DNA of 64,000 nt. It comes from Anastrepha obliqua. Lineage: Eukaryota; Arthropoda; Insecta; Diptera; Tephritidae. The notes under the pieces are model-generated. The model was not told the DNA's origin. It saw only the letters and a program-made list of their open reading frames with translations, and did no database searches. Each line of letters starts with the position of its first letter. Position 1 is the first letter of the stretch. The stretch spans positions 134,655,601-134,719,600 of the forward strand of contig NC_072894.1 of the NCBI RefSeq assembly GCF_027943255.1. Direction: 5' to 3'. Shown piece by piece: positions 23,850 to 33,400 of this stretch. The position numbers and the translations under genes were made by a program.

Positions 23850-26224
23850 TTACTGTAAAAAATTTCGGACAATATGGCAAGAATTGAGTAAAGCTGCTTT
23901 CTGCATGTCGAAAATTAAATATTCTGGGAGTTGAAGAGTTTTCACGCTGTCTGCTAAGTTTTTATGCACTAGTCCGTGGGCTGAGATGTTAATTGGTAGT
24001 ATGTGCACCTTCCTTAGCTTCCACTGGCGTTTGACATCAATGCCTAAGTCAGAATATTTGAATATTTTTTCCGCATATGTTTTTGCATGTTTTTGTTTAG
24101 AGGAACAGCAATATCAACTACATATACGAGGGGTGCCTTTTATATTTGGCAACCCTGGTGTTGCAATCTGGCAACTGACAGCTGTATCGCAAAGTTTGAC
24201 ATTTTTTGGCTTTTACGTACTCAGAACGTTTTGAAATACCAGCGCTATTTGTGTTGTTTACAGTAACTTAAAAGATTCATCTCGGTCCAAAAATGGAATT
24301 AAATCGTGAACATTTTCGTGCGATTATTTTTTACAACTTTCGACGTGGATTAACTCAGCAACATTGCATGGATGAACTTAATTCATTTTTGGCGATGAAG
24401 CTCCATCAAGGACCAGTGTTTATCGATGGTATGGTGAATTCAATCGTGGTCGTAGTTCACTTCAAGACGAATTTCGTGAAGGTCGTCCAAAATCAGTTGT
24501 TCCGAAAACCATTGATGCTGTGCGCGAACTGATATTGCAAGATCGTCAGGTGACCTATCGTGAGATTGAGACAATCTTAGGCATTAGTGGGACCAGCATA
24601 CATTCAATATTGCATAAACATTTGACTGTCAAAAAAATTTATTCGCGTTGGATCCCACACAATTTGTCAATCGCCCAAAAAAAGGCTAGTGTCGATTGGT
24701 CGAAGGAAATGCTCAAAAAATACGATCGCGGGGCTTCGAAATATGTCTATGACATCGTGACAGGTGATGAATCATGGATTTACGCGTGTGAGCCCGAAAG
24801 TAAACAGCAGTCGACTGTATGGGTGTTTCAAGATGAGCCAAATCCAACAAAAGTTGTTCGCGCACGAAGCACTTCCAAGCAAATGGTCGCCTTTTTTTCG
24901 GAAAAACTGGACCTGTCGCGACCGTACTACTAGAACAACGCAGAACAGTAAATTCTGAGTGGTACACAACCATTTGTTTGCCAGTATTCTTCCAAGAAAT
25001 TAGAAAAACCAATCGCCAAAGACGGATCACTCTTCACCAGGACAATGCGAGCTCTCACACATCGGCTCAAACAACTGTATTTTTGAGCACCCAAAACACC
25101 GAATTAATGGGTCATCCGCCGTATAGTCCTGACTTGCCACCGAATGACTTCTTTTTATTCCCGTACGTAAAAAACAAACTGAGAGGTCAACGTTTTTCGA
25201 CACCTGAAGAAGCGGTTGTGGCATTCGGAATGCATGTTTTGGAGGTACCTCATTCAGAGTGACAAAAGTGCTTCGACAATTGGTTCAAACGCATGCAAAA
25301 GTGTATAGATCTTCATGGAGAATATTTTGAAAAACAATAAAGTGATTTTCGATGATTAAAATTTGTTTTTGTTCTCTAATCCCGACATATAAAAGGCACC
25401 CCTCGTATAACCAGTCGTTTGAGATTTATCAATCAGGAAAATATCTGGCCTCTCTTGTGGCATTTGTTAAAATTGTTCGGTCATAATATAGAAGGTAGTT
25501 GGAGTCTTCTTGAACAGGTTCTGGAGTGTATCTGAAGTACGGTATTTTGCTTGGATTGAAGTTGTGCATCTGCGTCAGTTTTAGATGGATTATTTTCGCG
25601 ATGTCATTGTGTCTCTTCAGGTACATAGAGTTTGCCAATGTGGTGCATCCCGCTAGCACGTGGTCTAATGTCTCACTCCGACTATTGCATCTTCGACATC
25701 TGTCTGCAGCGGCATTTGGATCTCGCATTACATATTTAATGTAATTTCTCGTTGGAATCACACCATCTTGTATGGCGAAAATGATACACTCCGTTTCGGC
25801 AAATATCGACCTGTTGGTAAGCCATAAGTGCGACAATTTTTGGTCGACATGTGGGCTCAGCAAGTCTTTTCGGTATACGCCGTGGACAGCCATTTCAGAC
25901 CATCTTTGGATTTTTTCATCTATTGTGGTTGCTTTCCTGATTTCGTAGCAATTGCGGCCTTGTGCAGATCGGATTTGGAGCACTTATGTTGGAAGTATGC
26001 TCTTTTGTTCAAGTTGCATTTGTCATGCAGTACTCCAACATCAATCTGTCCCCTGCTGCCCGCTTTTCTAGGTAGCATCATTCGAACGACAGAGCTTTTT
26101 GGATGACGTGACTTGTATTTAGTCATAATTGTACGTATTATTCGTTGTAGATTTTCTATTTCAGTAGACGACCATTTTACAATTTCGAAGCTATACGATA
26201 CCACCGGGACGACAAATGAATTAA
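23850..26224 (-). mobile_element. R4/Dong-like non-LTR retrotransposon, 5'-truncated, split by a mariner
   Basis: Read on the minus strand from 26224, the element starts within the RT C-terminal region (NSFVVPVVSYSFEIVKWSS), goes through SVVRMMLPRKAGSRGQIDVG and YFQHKCSKSDLHKA, then the long frame 25983-25429 with a Cys-Cys-His-Cys knuckle (CRRCNSRSETLDHVLAGC, about 25690-25640). Next is the restriction-like endonuclease: RPDIFLIDKSQTTGY, interrupted by the mariner at 24125-25407, then VVDIAVPLNKNM and ISAHGLVHKNLADSV, ending with a stop at 23852-23850. RPD...VVD is the PD-(D/E)XK core used by R2/R4-type elements. At least two frameshifts are present. A longer copy of the same family is at about 60700-63240. 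Confidence 0.8.
24125..25407 (+). mobile_element. Near-full-length mariner, transposase broken by two frameshifts and one stop
   Basis: Matching ends TACGAGGGGTGCCTTTTATA (24125) and its inverse (ending 25407) are flanked by TA. The transposase starts at 24293 (MELNREHFRAIIFYNFRRGL). A frameshift near 24390 moves it to the frame containing VRELILQDRQVTYREIETIL, and another is near 24890. Catalytic residues are intact in sequence: first Asp in VTGDESWIYA (about 24760), second in LHQDNASSHTSAQT (about 25040), third in YSPDLPPNDFFLFPY (about 25125-25160). A Trp codon has become TGA at 25260, just before QKCFDNWFKRMQKC. It is a recognisable SETMAR-like mariner common in insects. It is inserted inside the endonuclease codons of an R4-like retroelement, so it is younger than that element. 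Confidence 0.9.
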
Positions 26225-27847
26225 ATTATTTTATTTTTACTACGCCTAATATAAAAAAAAATATTTTTGATGTCCTATTAAAATTAGAAAAATTAACCGC
26301 TAGCTATAAATTATAATTAATATTTCTAAGAAGCAGCATATCGTCTTCTTGAGACCTAATTTTTTTTTTTTTAATTGATTTATTTTAATTTATTTTATTT
26401 TACTTTTGACTATTGGACTATATATAAATAAAATGGAATGTATATACATAAATATTTAAATTTAATTAATTTATTTTTTTTTATTCTTTTATTGTTTTTC
26501 ATTCTGAACTTTCATCCCATATACTTCGACTTAAATTATTGTTAACTCTCTTATCTAAGTCGAACAATGCCTTATGTAGAGTACCAAATCAGCTTTTGAT
26601 GACATTCGTCCCGTCACAAATTATTTGCCTACACACTTGACTATGCCACACTAATATACTTGCTGATATGCACCATTATTTTATTACTTTTTGTGTACAT
26701 ATGATAAGAAATGATTCCGCTTGTTTTTGTTGTTTTGATACTATTTATAGTCTATGCTAGGTATAAACTACGCATTTAATGATGCTATGCTTTTATTCTT
26801 CTTGTGTATTGGTGAGTTAAGATTTTAATAGCGTTCCGATAATAAATAAAATTTGTATAATTGGCCTTATAAATAATTTATTATTAGACGTAGATGCGTT
26901 TGCATAGCACTTTTAATTGATATATATAAAATTAATTATGTAGTAATGCACAGTTGCGAATATGAAAATTCGGATTGCTTGCATGAAAGGTATACAACTT
27001 AGTGGGAAGATTGCTGTAACGTTTTTACAGAATTCAATGTTTTAAGTATCTGTGGGACTCATTCATGTTCGTTTCTTTATTTCAGGCCCGTGCGCACGGG
27101 GGGGTTTGCGGGGTTCAGGGTACCCCCAGACGAAGTTTTAAAAAATTTGTTGGCATGAATCGATATGAAAAAAAACAAAATAGCACTGCAACAAAAGTTG
27201 GTATATGCTATGCCATAATTTCCAATTTTACACAATTTTTAGAAGCATTTTGAGATTAATTAAGAGAAGCATTTTGTACTAAGTATGCAGTCATCAAAGG
27301 CAGTAAAATTGAGCTTACGATGAAGCCCATTTGATTAAAGTTTTATTTCGATTATTACATCATATGGACTCATTATTGTTTAACTTACTTACTTCAACTA
27401 CACTCCGTGCTTTCTGCAATTGCGTACTTGCTCTGCATTTCTTAAATGTCTACCAATTGAGTCAAGCCCGTTGGTAAAATAACATGAAAACAAAATGAAA
27501 TGTCAAAGTCACGCTTTCCATAGAACGCGTTTATTTTTACGGAATGGAGCGGCGGAAACCGAGTAGCACCAGTATTAATTATTTTAATTTAAGAATCATG
27601 ACTTTTGCCATAGAAATAATAAGTGGAATAACCAATAAATGGCTTGCACCTGATTTTCTTCGCAATACAAAAAAGTATTAGATAAACAGAAGTTGGAGAA
27701 ATTATTTTTCGAAAATATTTTTAGATTTTTGAATATTTTTCATATACAAGTATAGTTGATTAATATGGTCATATATGATTTCATGACTATTTGTAACATA
27801 AAAATAATTTAAAATATACAAAATGTGGTTTTCGGTTCTCGGTTATA
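26225..27847. other. Gene-free intron sequence with a GC-rich hairpin-like patch
   Basis: This is AT-rich sequence with no supported gene. At about 27085-27140 there is an isolated G/C-rich patch (GCCCGTGCGCACGGGGGGG and GTTCAGGGTACCCCC) that looks like the end of a DNA transposon, but no partner end was found. A block at 26275-26400 resembles 23215-23330. Confidence 0.4.
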
Positions 27848-28214
27848 AAGGGGTTTTCAATAAGGGCGGGTAGATGTTGAAATGGAATAAAATGGCGTTT
27901 GCTGTGTGGCACGTAGCGCCGTCCTGCTGGAACCACATGTCGTCTAGGTCCATATGGTTCAATATGGGCCATAAGAAATTGGAAGGGCCACCACGTCTAC
28001 CGAAAAATGGGCGCAATGCGCGCAACGTTTGCGTTAATGAACACTCATTTTGATAATAAAGTTTTATCATTTGAACGTGCTGTTCAATCGTGTAACTTGC
28101 CATGATGATTTGGCATAAGCAACTGAATAATGAACAAAAGATTTGACAGATGTCACCAAAACAAAATGGCTGCCACAGGGCGCCAAAATCGAACCGCGCC
28201 AATTGAAAAACCCT
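27848..28214 (-). mobile_element. Miniature mariner with a fused 87-codon transposase remnant
   Basis: The ends AAGGGGTTTTCAATAAGGGC (27848) and, on the other strand, AGGGTTTTTCAATTGGCGCG (ending 28214) sit in TATA contexts. The element is only about 367 bp. From Met at 28103 on the minus strand, one open frame joins the start of the HTH domain (MASYTIEQHVQMIKLYYQNE followed by CSLTQTLRALRPFFG) directly to a catalytic-domain fragment (NHMDLDDMWFQQDGATCHTA, second Asp). It then runs out through the right terminal repeat. The first and third Asp are absent. The frame is continuous, which is unusual for a deletion derivative. Confidence 0.75.
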
Positions 28215-29138
28215 ATATTTTCATAAAAAATATTTTGTGGCACAATACTAACCAACTGAAGATCAGTCGAAGAGCAGTTCTTAACAATTTTTTTTTAATT
28301 TATTTCTATTGAAAAAAGTAGAATGCTTACAAATTTAAGATATAATATGAGTAACAGATGCGTACTTGATTGAAAGGCAAGCTTTCCATTTAATTTTGAT
28401 GTCGTATTGGTGCTTTCCTATAAATGAACTTATTCCACTTGCGGGTATCAGATGGTTTGTCTGAGAAGTCTGTGTCCATGGCACTTAGAGGTTTGTCACT
28501 GTGTGCAAAGGGGTGATCACTGTTAACAAAATGTTTACTTTAAATTGACTTACTGTCTGTATGTGCAATACATACATACATACATTAAGAACTCACTAAA
28601 TATTTTTATTTATTTAATAAGAAAACGAGAAAAATGTAAATAATCTAAAGTGTGAGACCGCTAGGATATTTCAAAAAAATCTACATATTTAAAAAAAGAT
28701 GCACCAATAACTTAAAAATGACATGCTCAAGGCATTCGGATGGGAAAAAACTACTCAGAAATATTTCTATTTCGAATTCTCGATGCAGCCCTTTTCCGTT
28801 CGATGCGTACAATACCAAACGCTTTAAATGCGTTTATTATTCGAAAATGCATTTTTCAAGTTGGCCGGACTCTTAACTCGAACAAATCTTGGCCGATTGA
28901 CTTGAAATTGTAACTGCTTATTCATAATTATATTCTGCACGGATTTTGTTTTTCCAAAATGTTTTTTTTTTATTTTTATAAAAGTTTCGGAAGATTTTTT
29001 TTTCAATATTTTGTTTTTGTTTTTTGCTTATATAAAAGTGTTTCAGAAGACTCTTTTTAAATTTTGGTTACATTCGCATGGACTATTTTTAAAATGTTTT
29101 TTTTTTTTATTTATTATTATAATTTATTTATAAAAGTG
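28215..29138. other. Gene-free T-rich repeat sequence
   Basis: I see no gene here. From about 28900 to 29660 (excluding the SINE) there are loose tandem copies of a unit containing ATTACATTC.CACGGATT, a T run and ATAAAAGTTTCAGAAGA.TTTTTT. The SINE inserted into one such unit. Confidence 0.45.
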
Positions 29139-29146
29139 TTTCAGAA

Positions 29147-29458
29147 CGCGGCCGCCGTAGCCGAAGGGATTGGAATTCGGAGAGAATGTAGGTTCGAATC
29201 TCCGTGTATAAAAAAGAAAAATATGAAAAATCTCCGTAAAATAATAGAAAAAGTTTTTTCTAATAGCGGTCGCCACTCGGCAAGCAATGGCAAACCTCCG
29301 AGTAAATTTTTGCCACGAAAAAGCACCTCATAAAAATATCTGCCGTTCGGTGTCGGCTTGAGACTGTAGGTCCCTCCATTTGCGGAACAACATCAAAACG
29401 CACAACACAAATTGGAGGAGGAGCTCGGCCAAACACCCAGAAAGGGTGTAAGCGCCAA
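29147..29458 (+). repeat. tRNA-derived SINE, full-length copy with 8-bp target duplication
   Basis: The 312-bp unit is flanked by exact TTTCAGAA copies (29139-29146 and 29459-29466). The head contains a Pol III A-box-like TAGCCGAAGGGATTGG (about 29157-29172) and a B box GGTTCGAATCT (29192-29202), so it looks tRNA-derived. The body has CTAATAGCGGTCGCCACTCG, CAATGGCAAACCTCCGAG, CTGCCGTTCGGTGTCGGCTT, GGAGGAGGAGCTCGGCC and AAACACCCAGAAAGGGTGTA, and it ends GCGCCAA without a poly-A tail. Body fragments recur at 6218-6272, 31745-31865, 48845-49100 and 57553-57770. The GCGGCCGC at the start is part of the element, not a cloning site. Confidence 0.8.
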
Positions 29459-30401
29459 TTTCAGAAGACTTTTTTAAATATTGATTACATTCTTCACGGA
29501 TTATGTTTTTCACTATATTTTTTTTTTTGATTTAAGTTTCAAAAGATATTTTGTTTTAAGACTATTTTTTTTTAATTTTTTTATTATGTTTTTTTTTTAT
29601 AAAAAAGTTTCGGAACATTGTTTTTTTAGTTTTGCTCATTTTCGACAAAAAACGATACACAAAAAAAATTAAGAAGTATGTATTATTAAAGAAAATGTTT
29701 ACCCTAAACTAAGAATTTCCGGTGCAGTGGATCCGGTCGAGCGTATTTCAAAAAAACTTAGTCGAATAAAAGTTGAGTAGCAGCCGCCGTTTTACTATAA
29801 ATTACTTTGAAAAACAAAAAATATTTTTATAGTTTATCATAAGTGTTATAAACGATATTTTTCAGAATTTTTATTTATGCAATTGTTTCGCGGTAAAAAA
29901 TTCAAAAAACTATTTCGTTTTTTCCTGACTCTGCAGTGTCCAAAGCCTTTAAATTCACTTCGATCATTCATTTCTATGGAAATGAAAGTAACTTAAGTAA
30001 CTTAACAATTTCGAAAGCATTTCATGCATTTTTTGTATTCTTTCGAGAGCCGCTGATTAGAGAGACGCACATTTTACTTAATGCCCTTACTTTCACTTCC
30101 AAAAAAATGTAATTATGAAATTTTAAAATAAGTAGAGCAAACAATCTGGAGGCCACATTCCTATGCAGTTATATTGAAGATATAAAAATGGGCCTTGATA
30201 AGAAGAAAGGAGGTTTGATAAGCTTGGAATTGATAAATTAGGAGTTGATAAAAAAGTATGAAAAAATATTGAAAAAATAAATTCGATATTCATTAAAAAT
30301 AAAATAAATTGAAAAATTACTGTAAAAAAGTATGAAATTAATATTAAAAAAATAAATACGATATTTCGTTAAAAATAAATATATTTCAAATACTAACTCA
30401 C

Positions 30402-30423
30402 CCAAAGGGCTCTTGGACATCAT
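30402..30423 (-). CDS. AGXT2: Candidate first coding exon of AGXT2
   Basis: On the minus strand ATGATGTCCAAGAGCCCTTT (30423 downward) reads MMSKSPL and one extra G, followed at 30401 by a strong donor GTGAGT. Exon 2 of the aminotransferase starts with two bases (TC) needed to finish a codon, so joining gives GTC and the peptide [20 protein letters not shown]. This is a plausible basic, amphipathic mitochondrial presequence. The frame is also open upstream (30531-30424), but the Met pair is the natural start. No better candidate was found in 16481-19380. The join is inferred from phase and peptide character only; the intron would be 13.9 kb. Confidence 0.4.
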
Positions 30424-33400
30424 TATTCGTGCTATTGTACTATGGCACAACTGACTTGTGACTCCGAAATTCACTTTATAAAACACCGTTGATTTTCCAC
30501 CGCTTAAATGCCTTTCGCTGCTGCACTTCAATTTATGTTGATTAATGAAAAGTTAATTCTTACGCGAGTTCACTGTTTCTTTTTCTTTTATTTATTTACA
30601 TAAAATGCAATACGAACTTTCAATCAAATAAATAAATCACACAAACAGTTCAACGCCACTGCACAAAAAGGGAACCAGCGAACACCAAAAAGCAAATAGT
30701 CCACAATAAAGTATTCACAAGTGAACTGCTCCAAATGGTGACAACAACGCTACTAAAAGTTTGATATTATTGAACGCCACTTGGAAGCCAGGCACATACA
30801 CCAGCGCAGTGACCGGCGAGTGGCTGGCTGCCAACGAACATCGAACCACACATCCAGCAACCAACAAGTGTTGGCAGCGGCGCCGCGCCTATTTCGGGAG
30901 ATTTGACGTCAGGAGTGTGGCGAGTATGAAGTCTACGAACCGAACTACAATCAGAACTAGCAACTGATAAAATATGTATTTACATATGTACATACATACG
31001 TATGTAAATACTTGCATATATGCACACTTTCAGGCGCACATCACTTTTGTGCGTGTGTAATTTCTTATATAGGAGTATGAGTGCATGCATGTTTGTTTGG
31101 GAGTGTGCAGGTGCTGCCTATGGTTTTGCGGCTTCAGCGCTGTGCGCCGTACAGCATGCGGAAAATATTTGAATGGGCGCCCGGCTTGAACATTTCACGA
31201 TCTGCGGTGAGTGTAGAATTGCATTGCGGTCGCGTAAATGCGCACATACACACATACAGATGTATGCGCTCGCGCATGTGCGCTGAACAGGGTCCCTGTG
31301 ATAACAGAAATCTTAAAGACAACAATACGCATTGACACTGATTAACGTATAAGTACACAGCACAAATGTGTGTACGCTGAGAATATTTACTTACATGGCT
31401 ACGGGCAGGTCAGTTCCGGAAGTGTGCCAGTCGGTATTTAATATGTGACTCTTACTTTTGTGGCTTTGCAAATGAGAACGAAAACAAATTAGAGGTAAGC
31501 CGAGTAGCGAGACCGCGATATGGGCAATCGCCTGTATTCTTCACTTCATGCATCTTTCTACATGTTTATATTATACGAGTATTAGGTTAGGTAAGAAAGG
31601 CTTTTGCATCGAAGGCTGAAAAAGCCCATTGTACCACCCATCACAATATTTTAACAAGTCCAGTTAATCCTTCTAACGTGACTCTTCCTCGATAATCTAG
31701 TACCTCGTAATCTAAAGGGTTATATTCGACGGGGCAACTTTTTGTTTAGCGGTCACCGTAGCGAAGATGGTTCCGGGTCCAAAGTCCAAGAAAAAATTGT
31801 TTCTAATAGCGTTCGCCTCGTCGACAAGCAAACGCAAACTTCCGAGTGCATTTCTGGAGCGAAGTTAATAATTAAACTTTATTTTTGAATAACTTTTTTA
31901 TTAAATAAAGAAACAAATATATTTAAAGTGATGGAAATTTTTATCTTGACCTTTGAGCGCTCTCTTTTTGTCTTACTGCGACTTTCTAGTTCACAAATGT
32001 CAATTTTGATGGACCTGCGATACCATTTGCAAAAATTATAAATTTTCCGAAAGGGACACCTTTTTTAAAGCCTTCCATTGGGCATCCGGGTTTGGCCTTT
32101 GTTCGTCCTGTTCAAAGATCCTTTTTAAAGGGTTGTGCACATAAATCGATAGAAAATTAAATTTTAAGAAACTACCTGGAAGCTCAAGTCGTTAGCTACA
32201 ATAGAAATATATTAAATTCACATCCAAAGTTGGAAAACCCAGTCTGGCCAACCCGGGTGCCCGGAGAGTCATATATTAGAAGGCTTCTACACCAACTCAA
32301 TCGTTAAAATATCCACCAACTCTCTTAAACGCTGAGTATAAATGTCATGCTTGGTTGAAGTAATACCACATTTGTTCAACAGGCAGCTTAGACTTGAAAA
32401 TTAGGCAGAATTGAAAAAGTCAGCTTCCCATTAAGACGGTCCTTTTGATATATCTTCTAAAGTGGCTCTATAACAGTTTCGAAACCACGTCTCCAGGTCT
32501 TTCTACTTTGTTTAATTACCAAGCTCCTTTGGAACTTAGTAATTCCATTGCGCTCTCGGACTTCTTTGTTTTCCTTGGTGGGAGAGGTAAGCCTCTTAAT
32601 TGTCTTCGCACTTATAGCGGCGTGGTTTACTGCGTCGAGTGAAGTGGCCACTAAAACAGTCCTTCCTCTGCTTCTTGGGAGACACCCTTCCCGGGACTAC
32701 TCCCTGCACTACTTCGGGAGGGCCCAGAGCGACCATGAAATAGATCAGTTCTATTCGCCTATCTTTGGGTCCGCCAGGCTTGTAGCCAGCTTCACGCTAT
32801 AGGCTCGTCCTCTTATGTCTCTTTCTGAGGCTTTCCTCTGTTGTACTTTGTCCGGATCATATTTTTCCTCCGTAATACGCTTTCAACGGATCGTTTAACA
32901 GCATTTCAGTTATCCTCGCGTTCAAGCATCTTGCGCTCACGTTGGTTGACATGATGTCGCCATTCTGCTCCCTCACACCAGCTCTTTCTTTGTCAAGCCA
33001 ATGGACATGCTACAGTTTCATAGACCCAAAGTAGTTGCTCGGTACCTATCTTCCACAGGGTCAATAACTTTCTGTTGTTGTTGTTGTAGCAGCATAAACA
33101 TTCCCCGTGCATATACGAGGAATGCTGCTGAAGTGACAGTCCTTGGCCGGATATAAATCCAGGTCGTTCCGTTTACGTAGAACCGACTGACGTGGGAACG
33201 AGTCAATGATCTTCTCACGCTCTTTAGTGCCTTATTCATGTTTCAGAGTCATACGAAAGATAAGATGAGCGTCATAAGTAACCTGAAAGGTACGGCCTAA
33301 GTTCGCTAAGGGAGAAAAAGCCAGCCCCATATGATGTCCAACGCAGAAGCTATTGGAAACAATTGACCTCCAGGCTAATATTGTTGGTAACATTTATGAT

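Noticed and set aside
23215..26400. Flanking direct repeats considered as LTRs of a retrotransposon
   Set aside because: They are short, diverged, lack TG...CA ends, and the interior is an R4-like non-LTR element plus a mariner.
29147..29160. GCGGCCGCC at the start of a GC-rich block, suspected cloning site or contamination
   Set aside because: It is the head of a SINE with Pol III boxes and exact target duplications.
29161..29203. Possible functional tRNA gene from the A/B boxes
   Set aside because: The cloverleaf cannot be completed: no anticodon arm or acceptor pairing is evident, so it is only the tRNA-like head of the SINE.
31081..31335. Plus-strand 84-codon frame in the AGXT2-ENTR1 spacer
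   Set aside because: No recognisable domain, lies in microsatellite-rich DNA, and overlaps an equally open antisense frame.
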